Of a stretch of 64,000 nucleotides of DNA, positions 33,970 through 45,960 are shown in pieces; position 1 is the stretch's first letter, and each line of letters starts with the position of its first letter. The notes beneath the pieces are model-generated. The model worked only from the letters and a program-made list of their open reading frames with translations. It did no database searches and had not been told where the DNA came from. This DNA is from Patellaria atrata CBS 101060 (taxonomy: Eukaryota > Ascomycota > Dothideomycetes > Patellariales > Patellariaceae): assembly GCA_010093705.1 (NCBI GenBank), contig MU006091.1, positions 920,702-984,701 of the forward strand, read 5' to 3'. Both the position numbers and the translations under genes were made by a program.

Positions 33970-35277
33970 TATTGTTTATTTTTATTTTTTTCCCTTTCTT
34001 TCTTTCTCGTTGGTTTGTGCTATTTCTGGTTCTGGTCCTAGTCCTGTTTCTGTTTCTGCTGCTTTGCTTGGTCGGTCTTGGGGAGTTATGTGGGGTGTTG
34101 AAGTCGGGATTTGTGCGGTCAATGGAGGGGAGTTGGCGGGGGTTGGAATTGGTGGGTTAGGTACACGTTGGGTTTTGGGGGGGGGGTGGTTTTCGTGGTA
34201 GGCGTGAATTTGAGGTTGTGGAAATTTTTGTATTGCGGGTTTGTGGTTTTCTGGTGTTTGGGATGGGAATATTTGGAGCTCTCGAAGGTAGTCTAAGGTA
34301 AGGTTGAAGTACATTATCTAGTCTACTAGATTATTTGGGTTCGGCTGAGTAACGTCACACTCCGCTTAAGTCACGTTGAAAAAAAAAAATTTTATAATCT
34401 AGCATATCTCATTATAGTTTCCTACGATAAGAGGTTTTGGCTAGTCTACTGTAAATTCAATTGCAGACATACTGTAGGAGGGAGTATATTCCTTAACTAA
34501 TGCGTCGAGGGATTTGTAGCGAACAATATCAGAATCACGGCCAAACAAATAAGAATTAACTCAGTGAATTTTCTACGTATGATATCACTTTCCACATACA
34601 CCATGCGTCCAGTCAATCGACTACGAGAATGAAATACCCATCGGATGTTCAAACTTATCACTACAAGTACTGCGCCGAACCAAACCAGGTTGTAAATGCA
34701 AAGTCAAGAGAAGACAAGGGGTACCGCAATACCGATTCGAAGGATCAAAGGTATAGCAAATGTGACTCGCTAATACGTCGAGCACAAGATATAAAATTTG
34801 AAGGGTCAAAGGAAAGGAAAGGCTGCCCGCTCGCGGCGCCGCATGTATGAGATCCGTTGCTTTTATGGATTTGGATCGGGGAGTCGATACGGGAAATTGG
34901 TGATGTGTGTGTATCGTGATATTAATGTCCCAGGCTCCGAGTCGAGTAAGAGCTGAGTTTGTGCGGAGATGTAGTCTTATTTTCGTTGACGATGTTCGTG
35001 AATCGATAGCTTAAGAACCGGAAAAGGCAAGGAAAGGCCCCTTGTAACGCCTGTGTTTGTTGTGGAGTCAGGTGTTTAACTGACAAATCCGACCTGACTG
35101 GAAGAGTGGATTGCTGAACCTCCAAAAGATCTACAAAAGTCCCCTAACTGACGCCTCGATGAACCGATGTGATAATGACTTATTTTCCTCAGGAAAGTTA
35201 GGGCAGGCTATGTGAAAGGAAGTTGGGTATAAGAATTACGCGGCCGTTTTCGTAGTGTCATCTTTGATCGGTTCACA
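33970..35277. other. Intergenic between TRS33 and KNR4
   Basis: No supportable gene. It holds homopolymer runs (G10 near 34177, A10 near 34380) and a 16-bp near-perfect palindrome ATCTAGTCTACTAGAT at 34318-34333. A similar CTAGTCTACT recurs near 34442. This might be the end of a small decayed DNA element. Confidence 0.4.
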
Positions 35278-36917
35278 TCAGATTTCTACAGTCTTCATCT
35301 CCGACTCGTCTTTCCCAGGCTTAGTCCCGTTAGATGTCCTCTTTTCGGCATTTTCCTTGTCGCTTCCATCAATGCTTATCTTGCCAGTTTTTTCGTTGCT
35401 AATAAGGGGTGAGTCGATAGAGACTAGCTTTTCAACTTCACTCTTCCTCCTAGAATTCATGTCAGTATGAATTTTTATTGGCTGTGGCGCTTCTTCCGCA
35501 ACTCTTGCTAGTGGGCTCGAGATATGAGCTCTTGGACTTGACGCTACCGGTGCTTTTGGTCCAAATCGTGCTGGCGACCGTCCACGATCGATATCGGATG
35601 CTGCAGACGTAGGGCTAGCATAAGGGCTTGCACCAGCTGAAGAGCTACCACCAACATTGGAATTGATGTGCAGAGGCCCGGTTGACCTTCTCTTCGCTTT
35701 TCGCCCGTATCGTTGATCCGTCCGCCATCTTAGAATTTCCATATAAGGTGGTTCTACATTTTGACGTGCTTTGAATTCCAATAGCTTCAAATCGCCTGTC
35801 TCTTCATCGATAGATACTTTGTCTGAACCGAGATCATCGGCTACCATGGCTAGGAATGCTGCCCATGAACGTGAGACAACGTATTTGCAGTCATAGTCGC
35901 GACCAAAGAGTATGACTTGACCCCATTTTCCAGCAGGTCCAGGTGCGAGATCAACAGCTAAACAGTTACCTCCCCAATCTCTAGCAAGAGGTATCCAAGC
36001 AGGATGGGCATACGCTTTTTGGATTGCATTTGGCGGTTGAGAGTCTTGCCGACCGAGTAGTTCTTGCCTCCACAATGGATTGCTAGACTGTTGGAGTAGC
36101 TGCGGCGGTGCTGAAGACGATGAAGCTCCTGCGAACGCTTTGATGGGGAATTGAGGCGTACGATGAGCGGCTGGTTGCGTGAGATATTCTTCATTTACTG
36201 TGCGCCAGTTCGTCCACTCTTCTATAATTTCCTCACAGTCCAACAACATACATCCAAATATGATTCCGGTTGGGCGACCACCACGTTCTTGACCGTCATG
36301 TACTTGTAAGGATTCGCGGACCTCCATGGGAAGCGTACAGTCCAATTGATGCTCCAGATCGTTAACATCGTTTTGTGTACATGGTTCACATAGATTGTCA
36401 AAGAGCTCGTTGTAATTGTCCTCAGCCCAACGATCGATACGTCTCCAGGAATGTGAAACTGGCGGCGGAGGAGGCAATCCTTCACTGAAATTCTGCATTT
36501 GTATCTCTGCAGAGCTTTTGTCTGGATTCTCCATCTCGGCGGTACCGCGCCGGCTTAAGATTGACCTCATCCCTGGCGAGTAAGGTGATAGGGGAGAAAG
36601 AGGACCTTTTGGTGAACCAATGAAGCCATTGGATGTACTAGGCTCGTCTTGTGCATAGGGAGAGTTCAGGTCTGCTCTCGATTCCATGGCGCTTGTCGCA
36701 ACCGATGTGAGAGGTGCATGACGACTTTGAGGGAGTGGGACGTGCTGGCCTGTTCTGTAGGGAGAGTCGTGCTCGGCATGACGGTCATTGGAAGATATAG
36801 CATGCCAAAAGGAACGCAGTGAAGCCGCGATACTATCTCCAGTCAGTATCTTCGACTACACTAAGGTGATGAAATGCGTGAGCAGCGCGAGATGGATTAA
36901 GCACACCTTGGAGCCAT
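35278..36917 (-). CDS. KNR4: Knr4/Smi1 cell-wall regulator (SUKH-fold)
   Basis: Knr4/Smi1 links cell-wall integrity (Slt2) and calcineurin signalling and influences glucan and chitin synthesis at sites of growth. Main exon 35278-36832. A first exon 36907-36917 supplies MAP plus two bases across a 74-nt intron (donor GTGTGC, CTGAC branch, acceptor TAG). Total 521 aa. The N-terminus continues SIAASLRSFWHAIS and DSPYRTGQHVPLPQ, conserved in filamentous Knr4. The SMI1/KNR4 domain covers about 120-380 with WAEDNYNELFDNLCEPCT, DLEHQLDCTLPMEVRESL, VHDGQERGGRPTGIIFGCML, WIPLARDWGGNCLAVDLAPG, GQVILFGRDYDCKYVVSRSW and AFLAMVADDL. The C-terminal third is Ser/Lys-rich and probably disordered. An ATG at 36687 could give a shorter form, but the conserved upstream residues argue against it. 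Confidence 0.9.
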
Positions 36918-38120
36918 CACTGGCGGTTGTTGAGAAATTGAAGTGGTCACTCTGGCGGTAGACCCTCGTTGTAGAGGGTAATAAATCTAGCGAGCGTATC
37001 TAATTTGGAAGAGATATCCTCTTGGGTTGGAGTTGAGTGGTTGTTGAAAAGAAAGTGTGAGGTTTTAGAGTTGAAGTTGGCAACGGCCCCTGCAAAATGT
37101 AATGTCAATAATATGACGCGGGAAAGGGGCGCCCAATGTCGAATGTCGAGGCGATCGCGCCTTCCCGTTTTCTTTTTTAGCCGTGAGCAGAGAGAGTAAG
37201 GATAAGTTAACGTCAAGGTAACAATAATGAGATATTGTGACCTTCTATGTAATGAATATGTCCTAGACAAAGGCAGTTGCTGAACAATTCGATGCTTTCG
37301 TCTTTGACATTTATCACTAACGCCCCTTCGCGCGGTTGTTGTAGATAAGACGCGGGAGTTGTCTACCAAAACACAACAAAGCTCCAGCGGGCAACGACAA
37401 GTCTGAACTACATATGTAACCCTTAATCTCATCGCCACATAATGCTTGTACTGTCTATCCCGTAGGTACTTGTACATAACCGGTAGACTATATCAAGGGC
37501 GGCGATATTCTGTACTCCTTCGACTCGCCGTCATGTTTCGCTAAAGTATGAAACGCCGTGAAGACTGAGGTTAGACGACGAAACAAGACATTTTCATGAT
37601 CAGGAGTACACCTTGCCACAGCCCTGCTATACAAAGATAGGTATGAACCTGTACCTCTTGTTGCCCTCTATAGAATTAACGCGCTATAGGACGCCTGCAT
37701 ATATCCAAAATCATACCCAATTAACAGCCAGACGATTGAATCGGGACTTCATAACCCGAATTCAAGTGGCGACAAACTCCGAAAATAGCACAAATTGTAG
37801 GAAGAGAGGAGTGAGGGACTAGAGCTTATGGTTCTCTTTATAATCACCCCGCCAATGTCTATTTCCGCTTCCGATTGTGAAGATGCCACACAGGAGTTTG
37901 GGGTCAAGGTGATGGTGAAGTAGTTCTGTTTTCTGCCGTTTCTATCGGACCGGGCGGTGAGAATCGATATTGGGCAGCCTTCGCGGTACATGTTATTTTT
38001 CCAACAACGCAACTTTATCTATGACTCAAATTTGTACAAGCTTCTACTCCCGATTTAATACTCCATGGTCGCTGTCATAGCGATCGCATTATCCTGTCTA
38101 GTCTGCGTGCCTTACCGTGC
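36918..38120. other. Divergent promoter region KNR4 / HTS1
   Basis: 1.2 kb between divergent starts. The minus-strand ORF at 36947-37477 overlaps the KNR4 leader and has no known domain. A GTACTTGTACAT palindrome-like motif lies near 37466. Confidence 0.5.
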
Positions 38121-39754
38121 ATGCTGTTCCCAAGAAGGTGGCACTACAATCTATTTTCTGCCACAAGCAATCTGAGAAGATCGTATCTTCATACGTCTAT
38201 ACAATCCCGCTCTCCCCAGTTCGAAAACCTCGAAATCCAGAGCATGGCGTCTCGACAAGTACAGCTCAAAACCCCTAAAGGGACCCGCGACTGGTTTGGC
38301 TCGGATTGTGTTCTGCGGGATCATATCTTGTACCTACACACAAATAGACCCTCCATTGCACCGCAGCTAACACGTGCGCAGCGAAACTATTAGCGGAGTA
38401 TTCAAACGCCATGGTGCCGTTCCATTGGACACTCCCGTTTTCGAACTTAAGGATGTTCTGACCGGCAGTATGTTCCCTCTCTCGTCCAGTTATCAAACGA
38501 GGCTGACCCACTCCAGAGTATGGTGAAGATTCACGTCTGATATACGACCTCCAAGATCAAGGAGGCGAGGCTTGCTCCTTACGTTTCGATCTCACAGTTC
38601 CCTTCGCACGATGGCTGGCAATGAACAAGGTCACCCAAGTGAAGCGCTACCAGATCGCCCGCGTTTATCGGAGAGATCAGCCAGCCATAGCCCGTGGTCG
38701 TCTACGCGAGTTTCATCAAATTGATTTCGATATTGCAGGTGAATACGACACTATGATACCCGACTCAGAGATCCTTCGCATCATAGTTGAGGTCTTCAAG
38801 GCGCTTGAGTTGGATATCACAATCAAGATGAATCACAGGAAGATTCTAGACGGAATATTTACAGTAGCTGGAGTGCCGGGTGACAAAATTCGTACCATCA
38901 GCTCAGCCGTCGATAAGCTTGACAAATCGCCTTGGGCTGACGTTAAGAAAGAAATGACCGAGGAAAAAGGTCTACCTGAAGAAGTCGCTGATAAAATCGG
39001 GGAGTACGTAAAAGAGAAGGGTTCAGTTCGCGAAATATTAGATTTTCTAAAGTCTGATTCGTCGCTCGTTGAAGACCAAAATATCAGAGCAGGCATCGAG
39101 GATATCGAATTGCTGCTGGTCTACGTAGAAGCATTTAATATCTCAAGTAGTATCTCCTTTGATCTATCGTTAGCTCGAGGACTTGACTATTATACATCGT
39201 TAATCTTCGAAGTTCTCCACACACCTCAACAGACAGAAGTCCCTGGACTTCCCAAAGGGGGCAAAGATCAAGCTACCCAAGTAGGAAGCATCGGCGCCGG
39301 CGGACGTTATGACAATCTAGTGGGCATCTTCGGCAAAAAGCCAATCCCATGTGTCGGCATCTCGTTCGGAGCGGACCGTATCTACACAATCCTAAAGGCT
39401 CAAAAGGAACGAGAAGCGGCCGCACCGACACAGGAGATTGACGTATATGTCATGGCTTTCGGAGCAGGCAAAGAGTTCACCGGACTTCTTCCCGAGAGAC
39501 TACAGGTATGTGGACAGCTGTGGGACGCTGGCATACGGGCCAGCTTCTCTGCGAAAGCGAAGCCAAAGCTTCCCCAGCAGTTCAAGGCAGCGGAGGGTGT
39601 GCCTCTTGCTGTTATTCTAGGCCAGGACGAGTTGGCGGACGGTAAACTGAAGATTAAAGTCTTGGGTCTGCCTGATGGGCACCCGGAGAAGGAGGGTGTG
39701 TTGATCGAGAAGACGGATTTGGTGGAGGAGGTGCGGAAACGGCTTCAGCGGTAA
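38121..39754 (+). CDS. HTS1: Histidyl-tRNA synthetase, likely mitochondrial and cytosolic forms from one gene
   Basis: Charges tRNA-His. Exons 38121-38329, 38382-38467 and 38517-39754 give 510 aa from the first ATG, or 469 aa from a second in-frame ATG at 38244. The first 41 residues ([20 protein letters not shown], then [11 protein letters not shown]) are basic, hydroxylated and without acidic residues until late, like a matrix-targeting peptide. Class II core: [46 protein letters not shown] then EFHQIDFD (motif 2), [29 protein letters not shown] and [14 protein letters not shown] (motif 3). A C-terminal anticodon-binding domain follows. The first ATG has T at -3, a poor context. The second has A at -3 and G at +4, a good one, so leaky scanning could make both forms, as known for yeast HTS1 from alternative starts. 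Confidence 0.95.
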
Positions 39755-40933
39755 GATAGAATGGAAGCGGTCGGTATCGCTTTTCTTTCCATACAAGACC
39801 TAGAGCAGGCTATTACTGTACCTTATTTTCTTAAATGCATAGGAGAGCAGAGCTGGAGCAACCTGAATACCCAATCCGTTCGATGTGATACGAAAAGTTC
39901 CAGTCTGTTTACAATTTGTGGATCAATCCAGGCAATTCGGAGTCTAACTCTACAACACATTAACCAGAACTATCGGTTTTGGCCACGTTTGAAAAAATAA
40001 CCCGTAGCTCAACACTAGTTCTGGTACAGAATATTATCGCTGCTCTTGCACTACTGTATGCATAAAGTCCGTACCAAAAATAACCGATCGACCTGATCTT
40101 CGACGTGCGGTACCTTTAGCCGACAAACAGTGGCGTCGCCACTCGAATACTGTAACGTCTGACCAGAAGGAATGATAGGGAACTGTGGAATCTCATTATA
40201 GTATTCACTGGTCTATCGCATCTCCTTCCTGCTTAATTGGAGAAATGTATTTGGTTACTTTGGTACTTTACTTTTACAGAGAGTACCTTAGTTCTGCAGT
40301 ATATATCAACGATATTGCACACCACCTGTGCCACCGCCATCTCACCAGTTTTCCGTGAACACCATACCGTTGGAAACCGGATAGTGGGGGGCCGAGGACT
40401 GTAAGTCCCGTGAAGTAGGGAGCCATGGAACTTTTCCTAACGTCGAATTCTCTATAAGTGATGTCTTTGCGGCTGGTGGTGTTTGTAGAACTTGAGGACC
40501 TAGAGAGTGACGCAATCATAGAGAGGCTCTCAGACACTGTCTGGGTTCTGATCATGGTTACGGATCCTGGCTAGGCGAGCGGATGAGGTGATTTTAGAAG
40601 AGAGTTGTGGAGTGCCTCGAGTGTGTTTAATATATGTGCGGATTATCTTCCTCTTTGACGGTTTACAGTTGCTATATAGTCTTTCCGGTAAATTTACACG
40701 ACTCGTCTTGCAAAGAGAGCACTATTTGCTCTACAGAAGCTTGCAGGAATACCTATTGGTATATTTAGCAAATTTCACGAGAGAATCAGTAATTATGGAT
40801 CCTTACCGGATCTTCTAGACCGCTGCTCGGATCAGCGAAACAGCGAAGAGAGTGAGAAACTGCATTAGGGAAGGCTGCAGAGAGGTCATCTCTCTCTCTC
40901 TGCCCACCCACTGCTGTGCAATAGCTAAATCTC
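39755..40933. other. Intergenic downstream of HTS1
   Basis: No supportable gene. A (CT)n run occurs near 40889-40902. Short ORFs only. Confidence 0.5.
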
Positions 40934-41845
40934 TTAAATCAGTGGGACCACTGTAACTACCCATCTCAGGAGGGATGTTTTGCTGCTCATAGCCGCGCCC
41001 AAAACATAATTATAACGTAATACCAAGGGATAATAGGCTGCTGTTCTGGTTATCGAAAAGGTGTTCCCCTTTCCAGCACCCTGTTTGTGAGGGAGACATG
41101 GGTGTTCGATATCGACAGATAAACCTTGGTCCAATGACTGGTAAAACATAATATCATTCTTGCTCCATTGATTATCGAACCACTGCGTTGCATGAAGCTG
41201 GAGAACGGACGAGGCTAAAGTCACGGTTAAGATGTTTCTCTCCTTTTCCGTTAACTTGGTAGGTGTACGGTTGTGCTACAGGAGGTGAAGTTATGAGCTC
41301 TTTTAGAGAAATCATGTCGAGATTGAGATTGGGGCTTTTGCTGTCGGACACTTCGTAAACTCCGCGAAGCTTGCCTTTGTGGTCTAAGTCGAAGCCGAGA
41401 CGCGAGCCAGGTGGTTTGAACTGCGTAATCGCATGGCATAGATCCGTGACTTCCATGAGTTTCGAGCTATGAGTAGTCTTATTTGATGTCGGAAATGGGG
41501 TCCTTGGGAGAGTGGGACATTGAAAGCTGACCACTCTGCTGGTGCTGGAGAAGTGTTAATATCATCTAGCAAATAGACGAATTCACGATAAGAAAGACAC
41601 GGTACTTGAGTGATCATAGTAGTAAGTCTAAGCTAAAACAAGCAAATTGTTGGGCATCCGCCGTTCGGCTGCAACGACCAGAACTGATAACGGTGAAATA
41701 AACCTACTTTGGTCGAAGAGTAACATCTTCCTCAAGAAAATAAATTTCGGCTTCTTGCCATACCCACGGCGCGGATAGGCCAGAAAATCTGACTGTAAAG
41801 CAAGTCTCTCCTAGATTCTCACCCCCGGAGTGCCGTTCGCTAGAT
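40934..41845 (-). pseudogene. Broken, truncated DUF7580-type gene
   Basis: Minus-strand pieces resemble the C-terminal domain that I recall as DUF7580 from filamentous fungi; its function is unknown. In order: ENLGETCFTVRFSGLSAPW with EAEIYFLEEDVTLRP (about 41708-41845); YREFVYLLDDINTSPAPAE (about 41530-41620); an apparent intron; MEVTDLCHAITQFKPPGSRL, FDLDHKGKLRGVYEV and LDMISLKELI (about 41285-41450); then, in another frame, LTEKERNILTVTLASSVLQL and HATQWFDNQWSKNDIMFYQ (about 41130-41260). The frame change near 41255-41285 is not bridged by a usable intron. The final part ends at 40934 without the usual distal half of the domain, and no N-terminal half is seen. A sequencing indel could explain the frame change but not the missing ends. 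Family call from memory, moderately sure. Confidence 0.5.
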
Positions 41846-42289
41846 TTTACGAAGGTTCACTCTCTGTTCCAATTTGAGGTTAGTAGAATGTGACAATTTA
41901 CAGGAGCATTTCCAAGTATCCATGAGGACTATATGGAGGCTCTTGGCGCAGGACTGTATTTTTTGTAAACGTCTCGAGAAAGACGTCCGTATCTTCGCCC
42001 TTTTTTTTTTTAAAAAAATCCATTGTATTGCATTATCTACAATACTGTGCATGCAGCCTCTTGGACTATGGCGCTACTCTTCTATCTACATAAATCCCTA
42101 TCCTAGGGCAATAATATGTCTAGTGAGCGTGTCTGAGGAGTGAATCTCCCCAGTTGTCCAAACTTTGCAGTCTAATCCAAGCATTAGAAAAACTGAACCA
42201 ACTCCACTGTATCCTTTGCTCTTCGATTACCTGCATCATATTTCGATCTAGTTTTTCCCCTGTATGCTATCATTTTTAATATGTTTCTT

Positions 42290-43890
42290 GTTCTTCTTCA
42301 TTTTATTTCTCTTTTATGTAGCAGCCATTTAGCTGTTGAGATTTGTGTATTGTGTAAGTATTGGAAGAGTACTTCTTTCCCCTTTTCTGTACAAAAGAGA
42401 TTGGTTAATGTCATTCTTGACTTTAGCTGCTTCTCTATGATTTTACGTTCCTCGGAGTAATGTTTGCAGTAAAGAATCAGGTGTCTTGGGCTTTGGATTA
42501 ACCTACAGTCTCCAAAACATTTCCCTTCAGTATCCTTTCCAATTCTCTTGGAGTATGACTTGAAGAAGCCTACTCCACTCTTCAGCTGAAAGAATGTTGC
42601 TTAGGTCCTCTTTGGATATTTTGGGATCGTTGATTTGGTTGAGAATGAGATTGCTGCTCTACACACTTGGGTGTAATGCTTCCCTTGTCTTCTAGGGTTT
42701 GTTTCCCATTGCTTTTCCAATCTGTTGTGATCTTTTCTCTACTTATACGTTTCAGGTGGCTAAGTGAGATGAATGATGCTTGTATAGATTTCATTTCTAA
42801 TCCAAGCTTTGCTAATTTGTCTGCCAGCTCATTGCCAAAGATGCCTTTGTGGCTTGGAACCCAGCTGAAGTTGACATTCATGCCCCCTTCTGTTATCAGG
42901 ATGTCATACTGATTGCCTATCAATGTGACCAGTTCTTGTCCTCCTTCAAGGCAGTTCTTCCGTAGTCTTTTAATTGCTGCTTGGCTATCAATAAAGATCC
43001 AAACTGTTTGGAGGGTCGATTGTCCCTTTTCTTTTTCTTTTCTTTTCTTTTCCTTTCCATTGCTTTAAGCTCTGCTTTAAGCTCTGCATCCATGAATTCA
43101 ATGCTGTCTCCCAGGTTCCAGTTGCTGGCAAATAGAATTAAGTTGTCTTTACCTATTTTACAAGCTCCTGTTGCATTTTTGTTGTCGTCTTTTGACCATT
43201 CTGTGTAATACACACTGGTCTTTCTGTCCTTCAATTCTGGTACCAGACACTTGAGCAGCTGATTGTGTTCCTTAGCGGCCTTCTCTTTGTCTTTCTTAGA
43301 GATATAGATGTTTGCCTGCATTGTGTCCTTCCAGGGTGGTATGCATTGTGCCATCATTCTCTCAATCTTCCAATTTCTGATAAGCGTTTGGTTCCTAGCT
43401 ATAAGCTTCATCAGCTGACTTTTGGGGCTGGGAATATACTTTGTTGCTAGGTTCTCCATCTCTGACTCATACCCTAGGCATGGCTCTAGAATATCTCTAT
43501 CACATTCTTGTCTAATCATTTTCTTGACCAGAAGATTTTTCTGGAACTTCAGAGTTCTGAATGCGTAGGAGTTACAGAGTTCTCAAATCTGACAGCTGGA
43601 GGAGGTAGGGCTGCTTCTATCTCCATGGCCATGCTTGGAGGTGTATTAAATGCCCCTAGAATGAGACGTGTCGCTTTATTTTGCAGCTGTTGGTATTTTC
43701 CTACTTGTTGACCATTTCTGTTCTCGCTGTTCCACCAGACTGGTACTCCAAATTCTGCAATAGAGTTGACACATGATACATAAAGTTGGCGCATTGCATG
43801 CATTGATAGACCTCTCTGTGTGTTTCCTAGTTTTTTAATCAAGTATAGTGCATTTTCAGCACTACCACCTGACATGAAAGGCAGTCATAC
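42290..43890 (-). mobile_element. 5'-truncated Tad1-like LINE (non-LTR retrotransposon), RNase H end
   Basis: Minus-strand remnants in the order of a Tad1-clade ORF2 C-terminus. The end of the reverse transcriptase region reads KKLGNTQRGLSMHAMRQLYV, AEFGVPVWW, YQQLQNKATRLILGAF. Then comes an RNase H domain (KTSVYYTEWSKDDN; FIDSQAAIK in another frame; FSWVPSHKGIFGNELADKL), and last a Cys/His end (CFGDC...SPRHLILYCKHY). It stops near 42290 after WLLHKREIK. At least two frame changes lie inside, one next to a purine (AAAAG)n run at 43024-43062. In RNase H the usual Thr-Asp-Gly-Ser is Thr-Glu-Trp-Ser, so the first catalytic Asp is lost. The endonuclease and most of the reverse transcriptase are absent. 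Classical 5' truncation; dead copy. Confidence 0.85.
43024..43062. repeat. (TTTTC)n-like microsatellite inside the LINE remnant
   Basis: Pyrimidine run of TTTTC/TTTTTC units on the plus strand. It encodes a Lys/Arg/Glu-only stretch on the LINE strand and coincides with a loss of frame. Confidence 0.8.
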
Positions 43891-45960
43891 CCTCCTCGTT
43901 TCTTCCTAAAACCTCCAGGTCCTCCAATAGTCTCACTTTCCTCTTGAAGGCTTTTTACGCACATAACATCATCGTAGTTTCCTACTTGAGGATCTACCCA
44001 TTCAATATTGGTTGCAGCCACTACAAACATATTTGAACCCTCCCCTCATCATGCACCAAACTCCCAAGTATCACAGCGCACAAAACCTCTACATTCAAAA
44101 GTCTGCCCCATCTAAAAACCCAACCCGCCTTATCCTAAAAGCCGACCACCGGTTCTCATCATGTCTTGGGCAAAGGTTATCCTCCAGCGTAAGTTTTATC
44201 ACTTCCCTTACCCATGGCTGATCTACGCAAAGGTACATCCGCTTCCGCTCTACAGATCTCAAGAACAACCCGGCATCATATTGCAGCGCAGCCATCAGCA
44301 CATCAGTCTTGCTCCCGGCTCGTTGGATGAACAACAACAACAACACCGACCCCCGACGTGAGCTTACCACCCAAGCTTTCAGGGACATAAACGAGAGTGT
44401 CGACAAGATCAATAGGAGTCTTAGCGGCCACAGGTGACGGATCTTCAAAGTGATTTTCTGCGTAGAGAGACTTTGACTAACTACGAAAGAGATGGGATGC
44501 TTCTAGATGAGGATGTAGTAAAGATTATCACGCAAAGCGCAGGATGTATATACATACTAAAAAATCAACACATCACTGACGCAAAACACTCACACACGTT
44601 CTTTGAAGACTTAGAGCTAACACGAATACGCAAATTAATTTAAATTCCCCCCTCCAGTGACGACCGTGTGAGATACGTGATACAGGTGGGAGTTCATAAT
44701 TTGTAGGTAAATGTTACCTTGAGGTATTGTGACTGGATAATCACATGAGCGCGGAGTAGGGGACCTTTCAAGGGAGAAAGTAAGTTTCCTGATGAGCAGT
44801 TCCTCTCCGGTGAGTAGGTATTTCTTCCTTAATGAGTAGTTCTTCCTTGATGCGTACTACTTCCTTGGAAATACGTGCCGCTACAGAACACCATGGCAAC
44901 GAGGGCAAATCTGACCAATTCCCACCAGAAATTGGACCGTAGTAGCGCGAGCCTGAACCGACAATGTCGATAGTAACCAAATGTCTCTAGACTTCCCTAT
45001 AGAATAATCGAAAATCTCTGGACCTCTCCATCGAATAAATAACGTGACGAACCGTGACAAGCACAATAGCTCCCCACCTCAGCGCAACAACAAAGAGAAA
45101 CATAACAACCAACGACACATGGGAAAGGGGGGATAACGGAACCCAGTCCGACCCCCTCTACTCCTACTGAACCGCTCCTCGTGAAGTCGTATCCGACAAG
45201 AGATGTGATATTCAGCAGAACGTACGGGAAACCTCGCACCCCGTTTCAATAAGCAAAACGATATAAACCCGCTTCCCGTACAGCCTCGCGCTCAAAACAT
45301 CCGGATTCGATACCGACGGAGGTGTAGAGAAGGAGGTTTCAACCCTTCATCTGGGTGGTGGTAAGTCAGCGGTACACTTGATACGCCAAAACGTTTATTT
45401 TTGCGGAAAGAGCAGTTCGTCTCTGATGAGCAATACGGTACAGACGGTTTAAAACACGTTCGCGGCGTATGGACTAGAGAAATCACACATTTGAAGTTAT
45501 ATGTTCAGATTATGCTCGCCATTCACCGGCATTTATGATACAAAGTCTTCCCGTGGAAGAGGCAGCCTACGCTCGATACCCAGCCCTAATGGAACGGACA
45601 GCCCCGTATGACAAAAAGCCTTTTTATCGCAACAGGGGCCATGTTATTCGGGAGGCAGACAGATTTTTGCAGTGCAACGCAGAGGGACATAAGAGATAAA
45701 AACAAAGAGCACAAGTAATTTGTGACGCAGAATGATGAAGTGGAAAGAAAAAATGGAGAAAAGGAAAACCAATCGTCCAAGTCGTGAACCCAGATTGCCC
45801 CCCCCCCCCCTCCCCGGAAGAAGAAATGAGCAGCTGGTAGGGAAGGCAAACTATGCAGCGCGCGTAAATAAAAGCAAAATACAAATTGCTGAAATGAAGC
45901 TTGAAGGGATTTAAGTCGAAGAATGAATAGAAGCGAGGGCTTTGGCGGCAGCAAGCCAAA
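43891..45960. other. Intergenic between LINE remnant and STE12
   Basis: No gene I can name. A stretch at about 44050-44480 looks coding-like in more than one frame and is listed as a finding. A C13 run sits at about 45797-45809. The last few hundred bases are probably STE12 3' UTR. Confidence 0.45.

Noticed and set aside
36947-37477. 176-codon minus-strand ORF upstream of KNR4
   Set aside because: Composition and position fit a transcribed leader; the KNR4 start is better explained by the 11-nt exon.
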